DNA of 64,000 nucleotides from Stanieria cyanosphaera PCC 7437 (lineage in GTDB: Bacteria > Cyanobacteriota > Cyanobacteriia > Cyanobacteriales > Xenococcaceae). A program made the translations under genes and the position numbers. Numbering within the stretch: position 1 is the stretch's first letter; each line of letters opens with the position of its first letter. The stretch is taken from NCBI RefSeq assembly GCF_000317575.1, contig NC_019748.1, positions 2,062,001-2,126,000 of the forward strand, in the 5' to 3' direction. This document shows positions 53,777 to 62,375 of the stretch, in pieces. The notes under the pieces were generated by a model, which saw only the letters and a program-made list of their open reading frames with translations, was not told the DNA's origin and made no database searches.

Positions 53777-55081
53777 ATGGTACAAACTCCAATTAAACAA
53801 CCTACAGCTAAACTTCCTCCTTCTACCCATCAATTTGCTGATGTTATTCATCGTCTTGAAGCGGGTGGATCGATGTTACCCGATACGCCAGAAAACTTGA
53901 TGCAGATTATTGGTATTTATAAAGCTTATGCAGTACCGATGGATTTTTATTGGCGCGACTTATTGTATATTGCTGAACGAGTCTTTTTAGAACCACTTCC
54001 CTTCTTTAAATATTTTCTGCCCAAAGAATATCTAGACTTGCACAATCACTATGCAGGTGATGATGCCGACTTGAGAATTTGGCGAGGAGAAGCAACCGCC
54101 CATCCAGAATTATTGGAATTTATGGAGAAGGGTAAAACCTTCAAAATGCCAAAACTTTTCCATCACTTATGGCACGATCGCATTAATATGGAATTTGCTG
54201 AAGCTTGTATGCGGGCAATGCTTTGGCATGGTAGAGATATGGGTTGGGGTAAGTTTGATGCTTATCTCGATACCGAAGAGTATAAAGCTAATGCAGACAG
54301 GGCAATCAAAGCTTATTTTAAATATAATCCTGCTATGTTGGGGTTATATAAACTTTTCCCCGATATGTTCCTCGAACAAGTCAGACAGCTATCTTACTAT
54401 TCCAACCTAGGTTTATTCTGGGAAGTAATGGCACCAGTGTTCTTTGAAATGTCGGATATCTATGACGAAGGTGGTTTTAAAGGTGTTCCTGATGCCATGA
54501 ATTTTCTAGTTAATGGCATTTTTGCGATCGCAGGTCGTCCAATTTATCATCATGTTTACATTCGGGGTGAATGCTACGAAATTATCCCCAAGTCTAAAGG
54601 TTTTACCTGGCTATATGAAGCTGCCTTACCCTACGTCGAGGCTGTCTTTTATCGTACCGCACCTTTCCGTGGCACAAAATCCTATAATGCCCAAGCTAAA
54701 CAAGTTCCCGATGAACAAAAAGATTTTCACTACGGCATTTTATACGCTGATGTCTTTCCTGTAGGTACGGCAGGAATTCCTCCGACATTATTAATGGATG
54801 ATATGTATCATTTTCTGCCAGATTATTTGCAGAAATACTATCAAGAACACTGTCGAGGTGAAGAAGATGTTTTGATTCAATTGGGAATTACTTTCCAGCG
54901 CTCAATGTATAACGTAACTTCAGCAGTAATTCAAGCTTTGCGTCAAGCTTTGTTGTATCCTTTAGACGATCAAAACCCTAAACATTTAATGAAAAATCGC
55001 GCCTTTTTTGAAGCCCAAATGGATCGTTTCTTGCGTCCTGAAGCTCGTTTAAAAGACATTCAATCCCAAGATTATCGCTAG
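53777..55081 (+). CDS. cupA: CO2 hydration protein CupA (ChpY)
   Basis: CupA sits on NdhF3/NdhD3 in NDH-1MS and hydrates CO2 to bicarbonate on the cytoplasmic side, using energy from electron transfer. The 434-residue soluble product has the family regions GGSMLPDTPENLMQIIGIYKAYAVPMDFYWRDLLYIAE, NHYAGDDADLRIWRGEATAHPELL, FHHLWHDRINMEFAEACMRAMLWHGRDMG and DVFPVGTAGIPPTLLMDDMYHFLP. The conserved His/Arg residues are plausible zinc ligands. It follows the OB-fold gene in the operon. I prefer CupA to CupB because a fasciclin (CupS-like) gene lies just downstream. Confidence 0.9.
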   Translation: MVQTPIKQPTAKLPPSTHQFADVIHRLEAGGSMLPDTPENLMQIIGIYKAYAVPMDFYWRDLLYIAERVFLEPLPFFKYFLPKEYLDLHNHYAGDDADLRIWRGEATAHPELLEFMEKGKTFKMPKLFHHLWHDRINMEFAEACMRAMLWHGRDMGWGKFDAYLDTEEYKANADRAIKAYFKYNPAMLGLYKLFPDMFLEQVRQLSYYSNLGLFWEVMAPVFFEMSDIYDEGGFKGVPDAMNFLVNGIFAIAGRPIYHHVYIRGECYEIIPKSKGFTWLYEAALPYVEAVFYRTAPFRGTKSYNAQAKQVPDEQKDFHYGILYADVFPVGTAGIPPTLLMDDMYHFLPDYLQKYYQEHCRGEEDVLIQLGITFQRSMYNVTSAVIQALRQALLYPLDDQNPKHLMKNRAFFEAQMDRFLRPEARLKDIQSQDYR

Positions 55082-55090
55082 TTTTAATTA

Positions 55091-55143
55091 GGTAATAAGT
55101 AATAGATAATAATTATTGATTGTCAAGCTTGTTACTTATTACC
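55091..55143 (+). repeat. 12-bp inverted repeat after cupA
   Basis: GGTAATAAGTAA (55091-55102) pairs perfectly with TTACTTATTACC (55132-55143) across a 29-nt loop. It lies 10 nt after the cupA stop and just before a small ORF. There is no T-tract, so it may protect or process mRNA rather than terminate. Confidence 0.7.
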
Positions 55144-55168
55144 AACTGACAGATTATTTATACCTAAA

Positions 55169-55270
55169 ATGGTTAGTATGAACGAGCGAAAGGAATTTTT
55201 CGAGATTAGTTTTATTTCCGCGATCGCCTTTATTCTGTCTTTGATTATTGCATTATTTACTTGGTTATAA
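55169..55270 (+). CDS. 33-residue membrane microprotein downstream of cupA
   Basis: The frame begins ATG GTT AGT ATG AAC and encodes MVSMNERKEFFEISFISAIAF followed by ILSLIIALFTWL, i.e. a charged 8-residue head and one hydrophobic helix of about 20 residues. The second ATG (MNERKEF) is an alternative start. No clear Shine-Dalgarno is seen. It is on the same strand as the CO2-uptake genes, 88 nt after cupA, and ends before a bidirectional hairpin. Length and form are like the single-helix NDH-1 subunits (NdhP/NdhQ type), but it is not recognisable as either. Too short for routine gene callers. Confidence 0.5.
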   Translation: MVSMNERKEFFEISFISAIAFILSLIIALFTWL

Positions 55271-55365
55271 ATTTTTAAAATTTTAATGATAGCCAAAGAT
55301 TTTACATAATATATATTGGCAAGATTTAATTTTAGTAGATATTTAACTATTTCATATTAATTTAA

Positions 55366-55383
55366 GGGCGTATTATTACGCCC
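55366..55383 (-). terminator. hairpin terminator between the operon and cupS
   Basis: GGGCGTA-TTAT-TACGCCC is a perfect 7-bp stem with a 4-nt loop, flanked by TTAA/ATTTAATAG. It lies 15 nt after the fasciclin gene stop on the minus strand and could work for both convergent transcripts. Confidence 0.7.
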
Positions 55384-55397
55384 GATTTAATAGTATT

Positions 55398-55799
55398 TTA
55401 ACCTATTAAAATAACGTTATCAATGACATGAATAACTCCATTATCTGCCTCAATATCTGCTGCGATTACTGTGGCATTTTTAACTTCAAAACTATCCGAA
55501 CAATCAATAGAAATTGGTGAACCCTCTAAAGAAATAACCGAATTAATTTTAGCTAAATCTTCTTTCATTAACTTACCTGAAACAACATGATAAGTTAAAA
55601 TTCTTGCTAACTGAGGAATGTTTTGCACCAAAGTTTGAATTGTTCCTGGGGGTAGTTTGGCAAAAGCATCATCAGTAGGAGCAAAGACTGTAAAAGGTCC
55701 AGGACTTTTTAAAGCATCGACTAAATTAGCAGCTTTAACCGCAGTTACTAATGTACTAAATCCTTCTGTATTAACAGCAATATCAACAATATCAGGCAT
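55398..55799 (-). CDS. cupS: fasciclin-domain protein, CupS-like
   Basis: The 133-residue product is one fasciclin (FAS1) domain without a signal peptide: [59 protein letters not shown] and the end [15 protein letters not shown]. CupS (Synechocystis sll1735) is a FAS1 protein of the same size and is the small subunit of NDH-1MS, in the same operon. Here it is on the opposite strand, convergent with the cupA side. Stand-alone FAS1 proteins are common in cyanobacteria, so identity as CupS rests on location and the absence of a signal peptide. Confidence 0.75.
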   Translation of the reverse strand: MPDIVDIAVNTEGFSTLVTAVKAANLVDALKSPGPFTVFAPTDDAFAKLPPGTIQTLVQNIPQLARILTYHVVSGKLMKEDLAKINSVISLEGSPISIDCSDSFEVKNATVIAADIEADNGVIHVIDNVILIG

Positions 55800-56090
55800 A
55801 TTTCCAGAGTTTATTTTTGTTGTTTATTAGGAATTTGGGACTATTAAATTTATCTGATCTGTGCAGTAAAAATTTCTTTTCAATGCATTATATAAATCTA
55901 GTATTTCTCGATTTAATTGTTTAACTATGACTAAATTTATGTGATTGATAATTTTGATAAGTCCTGTGACTATACAATATAAAGCATTTGGTGACTTAAA
56001 TAATATTAAAAAATCAATCTTATAGATAAAATATTTTAATTAAACCAAGACAAAAGTTTTAATTTATGATTTTCTATTTTTATCTTAGAA

Positions 56091-57419
56091 CTACTCATTC
56101 ATATTTTTATAAGTAGCTACAGAAGAAGGTGAAATACGATTCAGATAGCGGAAAATCCAATATTTTAAAACTGTATCTAAAATTACAGGAAAAGTAGCAA
56201 TAAAGAGAAAGTTAAAATCCCTATTTTCTGGCAAACCTAAATGATTAGCAATTCCTTCTAAAATCACTTCCCATCCATGAGGAGAGTGATAACCAACAAA
56301 CATATCTGTTAACAGGATAATCAAAAAAGCTTTAGCAGAATCGCTTAAACCATAAACAATTTCATCTAAAAAAGATTTAACTATACCAATTTCTTTTTGG
56401 CAAGCAAAAATAATACCAGCAAAAGCAATTAGAGAAAAAATATCAGAAAAAACATTACTAACAGCATTTATACCATGTTCACGATATTCTTCTGCAATTT
56501 CGCCAGCTTTTTCTTGTAATCTGATTTCGACTTCTTCTTCAGAAAGACGAGGAGCTAAACCAAGTAAATTTTGAAAATGAAGATTTTCTTCATAGTGCCG
56601 TAACTCGATAAAAGCTTCTTCTTCTAAATCTTTATTAATAAAAAGTATTTGTTCTCTTTCGGCAAAATATTCTTTGACAAGAGGTGTTACTAAAAAAGTT
56701 TTGGCAATTTGATGAGTCATTAAGGGAACAATAATCAAAATCAGCAAAAATCTAATAGAAATAGCTGTTTTATTACGAGAGCGACGAAATTTTTTTAAAA
56801 CTTCTTCTTCGGTAGTTTCTGATTGGGGGTCTATCTCCTGTTTGATTCGATTAATTGTTCTCATAAAAGAGCGTGGTAAAACCCCTGTTTTATCTGAAAT
56901 AGTTTCTAAGTTAGGGTCTTTATTCTTAGGATTGGTTGAATTTTTATTATTTTTTGGTAAGGTAAGTTGATTTTTGGCAACAGCAGAATCAATTGTGATC
57001 TTTGAGTCTGAATTAACAGCTATAACATCTTTATTTTGATACCGACTAACAATTTGATCGATAAAATTAAGTTTTTCGACAATTGTTAAATTAGGTTGAG
57101 GTGGCAATCCATTACTATAAGTAATTGCTACTTGATTGTTGTTAGGTTGAGTATCAGAAAAGATTAAAAAAGAACGACTAAGCTTAAATTCTGTTAATCT
57201 GAACTTAATTGTTTTAAGATAATTATCAACATCAGTACGAAAAACTTTGTAAACACTATCAGAGTAACCCATAGTTTGAGTAAGTACTGGTTGACCATTA
57301 AAATGATCATCTTCGATCGCTTTAATTTTTATAGCAGCACGATAAGCTTGATCTAAAGCTCTTTCCGGAGTAGCAGACAACCAGTTTCTTCCGCCACTAA
57401 TAATGTTTTGTAATTTCAT
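56091..57419 (-). CDS. pxcA: proton extrusion protein PxcA (CemA homologue)
   Basis: PxcA (PcxA, formerly CotA) is needed for light-induced, Na-dependent proton release and is linked to CO2/HCO3- use and acid balance. The 442-residue product has the family N-terminus LQNIISGGRNWLSATPERALDQAYRAAIKIKAIEDDHFNGQPV, a variable Asn/Lys-rich middle, and a C-terminal membrane part. That part has IRFLLILIIVPLMTHQIAKTFLVTPLV, an acidic loop, SDIFSLIAFAGIIF, AFLIILLTDMFVGYHSPHGWEVIL and TFPVILDTVLKYWIFRYLNRISPSSVATY, the CemA signature. The start is ATG; a TTG three codons earlier also fits. It sits beside the CO2-uptake genes, consistent with a shared purpose. Confidence 0.92.
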   Translation of the reverse strand: MKLQNIISGGRNWLSATPERALDQAYRAAIKIKAIEDDHFNGQPVLTQTMGYSDSVYKVFRTDVDNYLKTIKFRLTEFKLSRSFLIFSDTQPNNNQVAITYSNGLPPQPNLTIVEKLNFIDQIVSRYQNKDVIAVNSDSKITIDSAVAKNQLTLPKNNKNSTNPKNKDPNLETISDKTGVLPRSFMRTINRIKQEIDPQSETTEEEVLKKFRRSRNKTAISIRFLLILIIVPLMTHQIAKTFLVTPLVKEYFAEREQILFINKDLEEEAFIELRHYEENLHFQNLLGLAPRLSEEEVEIRLQEKAGEIAEEYREHGINAVSNVFSDIFSLIAFAGIIFACQKEIGIVKSFLDEIVYGLSDSAKAFLIILLTDMFVGYHSPHGWEVILEGIANHLGLPENRDFNFLFIATFPVILDTVLKYWIFRYLNRISPSSVATYKNMNE

Positions 57420-57579
57420 TTGCGTCAATTGATTCTTACCTAATCAAGAACTATCAGATTTTTTTAGACGAACTTATCTACAACAATAATTATGATACTT
57501 AGTGTAGTGTAGATAGTATGTTAGCAAAATACTTTCCAGCACGCTGTATTAAAAATACCGATTTAAATTCAAGAGCGTA

Positions 57580-59727
57580 TTGATTGAGGTAATCACCATT
57601 TTGAAACATCAAAATGATCTAAAATCTGCTCTATGGTTCTCAGGAACAACCCGTCAAGGCAAAACTTCTCATTTAGTTCGTGAGTTTCAGCAGTGGGTAA
57701 AAAAACAACCATCTTCCCTAGCTCAATCCCATCTTCCTCAAGAGCGATTAGCTTCTGTAATCCTAGTCTTTGCTGCGAATAATCATAATCGTCGAGAATT
57801 AGCCAACCGTTTAGCTGTTGCGATTGAAGGAACATACCCGATTAATTGTAAAACTCCTGTGGGTTTTATTACCGATGAGGTAATGTTATTTTGGCCTTTA
57901 ATTTTTGAAAAATTGCAGCTTAAAGCTCAATTTCCTTTGAAATTACGTCCTGAAACCGAACAAGAATTAGCTACTAAATTATGGCGTAATGAAGCTGATT
58001 GGGACGTTTTAACTAAAGCAATTCCAGAATATTCTTTAGTTCGTCAATCCCTCGATCTGTTTCAGTTGGCTGCTACTAGTGGTACTCCAATTGAAGACCT
58101 TGCCATTATTTTAGAACAAGGTTTGCCTGCTCAAGAACAACAAGAAGCAGTTTGGCAAAGAATGGCAGAATTATTATTAAAGTGGCGTAAATGGTCTTTA
58201 GAAAGAGGTTTGTTAAGTTATGGTTTAATCTATGAATTGTATTGGCGTTATTTACTTCTTCATCCTATCTATCAACACCATTTAACCCGTCGCTATCGAG
58301 GTGTATTTGCAGATGATGTGGATGACTATCCAGCGATCGCAAGAGATTTATTTGAGTTTCTCTTAGATAGTGGTGCATTTGGCGTTTTTACTTATAATCC
58401 CAACGGTAAAATACGTCTGGGTTTAAATGCCGATCCTAATTATTTAGAGGGTTTAGGGGATCGTTGTCAAGTCAGAGAACTATCAGACTCGTTTAATTTC
58501 AACGATAAATTAGCTCAACAAGCAACTGCTTTAGTGAATAACACTCCCACTTTCATCAGTCTACCAGAGACAATCGAATCGATTCAAACCATTTCCCGTG
58601 CCGAACTATTACGGAAAACAACTGAAATTATTATTGAGGCAGTTAAACAAAACATTATTCAACCAGCAGAAATTGTCATTATTGCTCCTGGTTTAGATGA
58701 AATTGCCCGCTATACTTTAATCGAAATTTTGACCGCTAGTGGGATTGCTATCAAACCTCTTAACGAACAACGCCCCTTAATTGCTTCTCCTCTAGTTAGA
58801 GCTTTACTAACTTTACTTGCTTTAATCTATCCAGGTTTAGGGCGTTTAGTAGACTCAGATGCGATCGCAGAAATGTTAACTATTCTTAGTTCCTCATCGG
58901 TATCAGGTAAATTAGTTCCTGAAATCGATCCTGTTAGGGCTGGTTTACTTGCCGATTATTGCTATCATATCGATCCAGAGCAACCCTATCTTTTACCAAT
59001 AGAATCTTTTGCTCGTTGGGATCGTTTAGGACACAAAGCAACTAACGCCTATCTAAAAATTGCTACTTGGATTGAACAGCAAAAAACTCAACAACAATCA
59101 TCTTTTCTCAATCCGACAATTTTGCTAGATCGAGCAATCAATCATTTTTTAGCGCGTGGTAATCATCTTCCCTACGATAAATTAGCTAATCTTAAAGAAT
59201 TAATGGAAACTACCCAACATTTTTGGGAAGTAGATCGTCGCATCAGACAAAATGAACCAAGTTTCCAAACTCAATCTGATACGATTGCTCAATTTATTTA
59301 TCTCTTACGCCGAGGTACAATTACCGCTAATCCTCGCCCTACTCAAGAGCTTCAACCCCAACCTAATGCCATTACTTTAGCTACTATTTTTCAGTATCGT
59401 TCTTTACGCTCTACTCATCGCTGGCAATTTTGGTTAGATGCAGCTTCTCCTCTCTGGGAACAAGGCGGTGCAGCTACTCTGTTTGCTGCTCATTTATTTC
59501 TTAAAGAATGGTCAGGAAAAGTGTGGTTACCTGAAGATGAATACGAAATGAATCGACAGCGTTTGGAGCGCATTTTACAAGATTTAATTGCTAGAGCTTC
59601 GGAAAAAATCTTTTTGTGTCACAGCGATCTAAGTGTTAATGGCACAGAACAAACTGGTGCTTTACTGACTCTAGTTCATGCTTCTAAACAAAATCTGAGT
59701 AATGTAGCTGAGTTAAAAATTTCTTAG
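57580..59727 (+). CDS. AddB/UvrD-like ATPase, degenerate recombination-helicase relative
   Basis: The 715-residue product has Walker A SGTTRQGKTSHL (G22 to T29), a motif III-like VILVFAANNHNRRELANRLAVAI and a Walker B-like RGVFADDVDDYPAIARDLFEFLL (242-262). Further segments (VIIAPGLDEIARYTLIEILTASGIAIKPLNEQRPL) are typical of UvrD/AddB motifs IV-VI. Length is well under AddB (about 1,150) and no C-terminal Fe-S PD-(D/E)xK nuclease motif is seen, so it may be a single-gene cyanobacterial family. The frame has no ATG before the conserved start; TTG at 57580 is one option, TTG at 57601 another. Ends just before a perfect palindrome. Confidence 0.7.
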   Translation: MIEVITILKHQNDLKSALWFSGTTRQGKTSHLVREFQQWVKKQPSSLAQSHLPQERLASVILVFAANNHNRRELANRLAVAIEGTYPINCKTPVGFITDEVMLFWPLIFEKLQLKAQFPLKLRPETEQELATKLWRNEADWDVLTKAIPEYSLVRQSLDLFQLAATSGTPIEDLAIILEQGLPAQEQQEAVWQRMAELLLKWRKWSLERGLLSYGLIYELYWRYLLLHPIYQHHLTRRYRGVFADDVDDYPAIARDLFEFLLDSGAFGVFTYNPNGKIRLGLNADPNYLEGLGDRCQVRELSDSFNFNDKLAQQATALVNNTPTFISLPETIESIQTISRAELLRKTTEIIIEAVKQNIIQPAEIVIIAPGLDEIARYTLIEILTASGIAIKPLNEQRPLIASPLVRALLTLLALIYPGLGRLVDSDAIAEMLTILSSSSVSGKLVPEIDPVRAGLLADYCYHIDPEQPYLLPIESFARWDRLGHKATNAYLKIATWIEQQKTQQQSSFLNPTILLDRAINHFLARGNHLPYDKLANLKELMETTQHFWEVDRRIRQNEPSFQTQSDTIAQFIYLLRRGTITANPRPTQELQPQPNAITLATIFQYRSLRSTHRWQFWLDAASPLWEQGGAATLFAAHLFLKEWSGKVWLPEDEYEMNRQRLERILQDLIARASEKIFLCHSDLSVNGTEQTGALLTLVHASKQNLSNVAELKIS

Positions 59728-59737
59728 CAAGATAAAT

Positions 59738-59756
59738 AGATGGGCATTGCCCATCT
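59738..59756. terminator. perfect palindrome between convergent genes
   Basis: AGATGGGCATTGCCCATCT, a 9-bp stem with a single central base, is followed by TTTATTT on the + strand. It lies 11 nt after the AddB-like gene and 24 nt from the rpsU stop, and may end both transcripts. Confidence 0.7.
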
Positions 59757-59779
59757 TTATTTAATCAATGTAGTGTTAA

Positions 59780-59986
59780 TTAAGCTTCCTGCTTCTTGCC
59801 ATAACGAGAAAAGCGACGACGTTGTTTGCGTCTTGCGATCGCTTTACGTTTGCGTTTTTCAATCGGGGTTTCAAAATGACGGTGTTTCTTTAAATCGGGA
59901 AAAATACCTGCTTTGGATACTTGTCTTTTAAATCGGCGTAGGGCTGACTCAATCCCTTCATTTTCGCCGATAGTTACTTGAGCCAT
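59780..59986 (-). CDS. rpsU: 30S ribosomal protein S21
   Basis: S21 is the small basic protein of the 30S platform. The 68-residue product [29 protein letters not shown], with the arginine-rich tail [21 protein letters not shown], is typical. GAGG precedes the ATG by 9 nt. It lies 250 nt downstream of the RRM protein gene on the same strand. The rbp-rpsU order is a known cyanobacterial arrangement in which rbp and rpsU are cold-responsive. Confidence 0.95.
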   Translation of the reverse strand: MAQVTIGENEGIESALRRFKRQVSKAGIFPDLKKHRHFETPIEKRKRKAIARRKQRRRFSRYGKKQEA

Positions 59987-60236
59987 TAATTAATTCCTCT
60001 CCAATAATACAATTGTGTACACTTGTTTTAGCACTTAAATGAAATCTCAAAAAATATACATAAATTCTAAAATTTATGAACAAAGAAAATCAAATAACTG
60101 CTAGACTAAAACAATTATTAAATTGAATTAGCCCCAAAAAATCCAATCTACTTTGGCAAAACTCAGTTTGTGGTTAATTTTCCCAACCAATAATCTTAAT
60201 TGCTAAAAATTTTAACGACAGTAAGAAACAATTGAA

Positions 60237-60557
60237 TTAATAACTGCGATTGTATTTGTTGCCCCAATTGCCACCACCTCTACGGTTGCCACCACCACCT
60301 TGACTTTTATTATTGTCACGGTTTCGAGCTTTATTGACTTTTAATTCTCTTCCCATCCATTCCGCTCCGTCAAGAGCTTCAATGGCAGCAGTTTCAGCAG
60401 CTTCTGTTTCCATTTCTACGAAACCAAAACCACGCATCTTACCAGTTTCCCGATCAGTTGGTAAATAAACTTTTTTTACCTTGCCATATTCGGCAAAAAC
60501 TTCATTTAAATCTTCTTGGGTAACTTGGTAAGATAAATTACCTATATAAATGGACAT
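60237..60557 (-). CDS. RRM-type RNA-binding protein with glycine-rich tail
   Basis: The 106-residue product has one RRM with RNP2 SIYIGNLSY (residues 2-10) and RNP1 KMRGFGFVEM (about 42-51). A tail rich in Gly, Arg and Asn follows (SQGGGGNRRGGGNWGNKYN). This is the cyanobacterial Rbp family, several of which are induced by cold and bind 5' ends of mRNAs. AGGAG is placed 7 nt before the ATG. rpsU follows. The 250-nt gap between them is AT-rich with no visible terminator. Confidence 0.93.
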   Translation of the reverse strand: MSIYIGNLSYQVTQEDLNEVFAEYGKVKKVYLPTDRETGKMRGFGFVEMETEAAETAAIEALDGAEWMGRELKVNKARNRDNNKSQGGGGNRRGGGNWGNKYNRSY

Positions 60558-60847
60558 CGAGCATCTCCTGAATCTATAAGATCGGCTTGAGATGTTAGAT
60601 TCGGAGAAACAATTGTCTGATTAGGAATAAAAACAAAGCTCTAAAACCGAATGTAAATCTCAACTAACAATTATATACTAGCATTTTATTAAAGATTAAA
60701 CTGTGTCAAAATCTTTTTATAAAAGCCATAGTTTTGACTTGATAACTAAAGTTTTTAGGAGATGAGGAATGTCATTATTAATTTTAATCCTCATTTCCTA
60801 ATTTTGTGATCTAAAATTATTTAAAATTAGTATTTTTTTGAATTTTG

Positions 60848-61384
60848 CTATTTAGTATCAGGGCTAACCAATCTTTTTTTCAAAGATTCTACTCGACGTT
60901 TAGCAACAGAGTTGTTAGGCTCATATTTTAAAGCTTCTTCATAGCTTTCTAACGCTTTAACTATCATTTGTTTTTTTTCATAAACATTACCCAAATTATT
61001 TAAAGCGGTAACATAATCAGGATAAAGTTTTAAAGCTTCTTTATATTGACGAATTGCCGTGTCATATTGCTCTTGAGCAAAGTAAGCATAACCCATTGCA
61101 TTATGAATTAATGCTTGATTTTCTGGTTCAAGATCTTCTTGAGCTTTTAAAGCTTTTTGAAATATATTAACTGATTGAACAAAAAGTTTTTTATCAAGAT
61201 AAAGACTGCCCAACTGATAATATTCTTTTGCTGTTCCTTTTTCTTTTTTTAACTTCTTTTGTAAACGAGAAAAAAGATTTTCTTGACGGCGAGTTTTAAT
61301 CACTTCTATCAAAACAAAAATAGCAGCAAAAAGCAAAATGGCAAGTAAAGCAGAAATATATGCAAGTGGCAATGTTTCAGACAT
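60848..61384 (-). CDS. ycf37: TPR protein Ycf37, photosystem I assembly factor
   Basis: Ycf37 helps assemble or stabilise photosystem I trimers. The 178-residue product has an N-terminal membrane helix (residues 8-28, LAYISALLAILLFAAIFVLIE), a basic linker (TRRQENLFSRLQKKLKKE) and three tetratricopeptide repeats: KEYYQLGSLYLDKKLFVQSVNIFQKAL, ALIHNAMGYAYFAQEQYDTAIRQYKEALKLYP, and VTALNNLGNVYEKKQMIVKALESYEEALKYEP. Length and arrangement match cyanobacterial Ycf37 closely. It stands alone in AT-rich flanks, with ATG start. Confidence 0.85.
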   Translation of the reverse strand: MSETLPLAYISALLAILLFAAIFVLIEVIKTRRQENLFSRLQKKLKKEKGTAKEYYQLGSLYLDKKLFVQSVNIFQKALKAQEDLEPENQALIHNAMGYAYFAQEQYDTAIRQYKEALKLYPDYVTALNNLGNVYEKKQMIVKALESYEEALKYEPNNSVAKRRVESLKKRLVSPDTK

Positions 61385-61428
61385 AATTTACTATTTTTGA
61401 TTTAAATGATACTATTTACTATTAGCAA

Positions 61429-62259
61429 TTATTTTCTCATTGGTTGGTTACTCTCAGGCAAACCCCAATAGTTAATTCTTTCTTGCAACCACCCTGACTC
61501 TTGCCAAGCTGCGATCGCGTCTTGAACTTTTTGCCTTAACTCTTGATATTGTAAGCCTTTAGGCATCACTATACATAGAGCTTCACCAGAAAGTCTGACC
61601 GGTAATAATTTATATTGGGGATATTCTTGACTCCATCCGGTTAAAACCGTTAAATCGGCAGCAAAAGCGTCAGCTTGGTTCTGTTCTAGTAATTCCAAAC
61701 CTTCTTGATAAGAATCAACTCCAATTAAGTTAGCATTGGGCAATTTACTTTTAATTACAGCAATAGTTGCCGAATTGTTCAATAAAGCAATGGTGGCTTG
61801 TTGAAGCTGCTGAATGGGATTAAGCGATCGCTTCACTGCTACCTTCGGTAGTCGCTTTTTGCTAATCAAACCAGTCCCATCTAAATAATAATAAGGACTC
61901 AAATCCACTATGCGTCTACGAGCAGCAGTATCAGAGACTCTAGCAATAACCAAATCAACTTGATCGTCTAAAATTACTTTAAGTCGGTTCTGATTGCTAA
62001 CAGGTTGAAGTTTTACCGCATTGGCATCACCGAGGATTTCTTGAGCCAAACGATGCGCCAAATCTATTTCTAGACCAACTAAATTACCTTTTTGATCAAT
62101 AAAACCAAGCGGACGAAGATTATCTTTAACTGCTACGATTAATTGACCACGACTTTTAATTTCTTCTAACTGAGCAGCTACGGTTAGAGAAGCTCTCATT
62201 AAAGTCAAAGCTATCAGTGTGATAGCTAAAGTCAAGGCAAATAAAGGTCGTCCTTTCAT
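61429..62259 (-). CDS. family 3 solute-binding protein (amino acid type)
   Basis: The product has a signal peptide (LFALTLAITLIALTLMRASLTVAAQ) and the SBP_bac_3 pattern LEEIKSRGQLIVAVKDNLRPLGFIDQKGNLVGLEIDLAHRLA, DLVIARVSDTAARRRIVDLSPYYYLDG and a C-terminal AWQESGWLQERINYWG. The Arg/Asp pair that binds amino acid ligands is in the VIARVSDTAARRR stretch. An upstream TTG adds 11 residues; I use the ATG at MKGRPLF. No permease lies nearby, so the partner transporter is elsewhere. Could also serve as a ligand sensor. Confidence 0.82.
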   Translation of the reverse strand: MKGRPLFALTLAITLIALTLMRASLTVAAQLEEIKSRGQLIVAVKDNLRPLGFIDQKGNLVGLEIDLAHRLAQEILGDANAVKLQPVSNQNRLKVILDDQVDLVIARVSDTAARRRIVDLSPYYYLDGTGLISKKRLPKVAVKRSLNPIQQLQQATIALLNNSATIAVIKSKLPNANLIGVDSYQEGLELLEQNQADAFAADLTVLTGWSQEYPQYKLLPVRLSGEALCIVMPKGLQYQELRQKVQDAIAAWQESGWLQERINYWGLPESNQPMRK

Positions 62260-62301
62260 GAGATTTAGGCGTAGCAAGATTTTGTTGTTCAAAAATGGTT
62301 A

Positions 62302-62334
62302 AAACTCGGCTTATTTGTCAGAGAAACCGAGTTT
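62302..62334 (-). terminator. terminator of the rpmI-rplT operon
   Basis: On the minus strand AAACTCGG-loop-CCGAGTTT (8-bp stem, 17-nt loop) is followed by TAACCATTTTTG. The arms are at 302-309 and 327-334 of the 62 kb block. It lies 41 nt beyond the rplT stop. Confidence 0.75.
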
Positions 62335-62375
62335 CATTCATAAATAGTCGATTTTGTTGATTTAAGAACAAGTTT

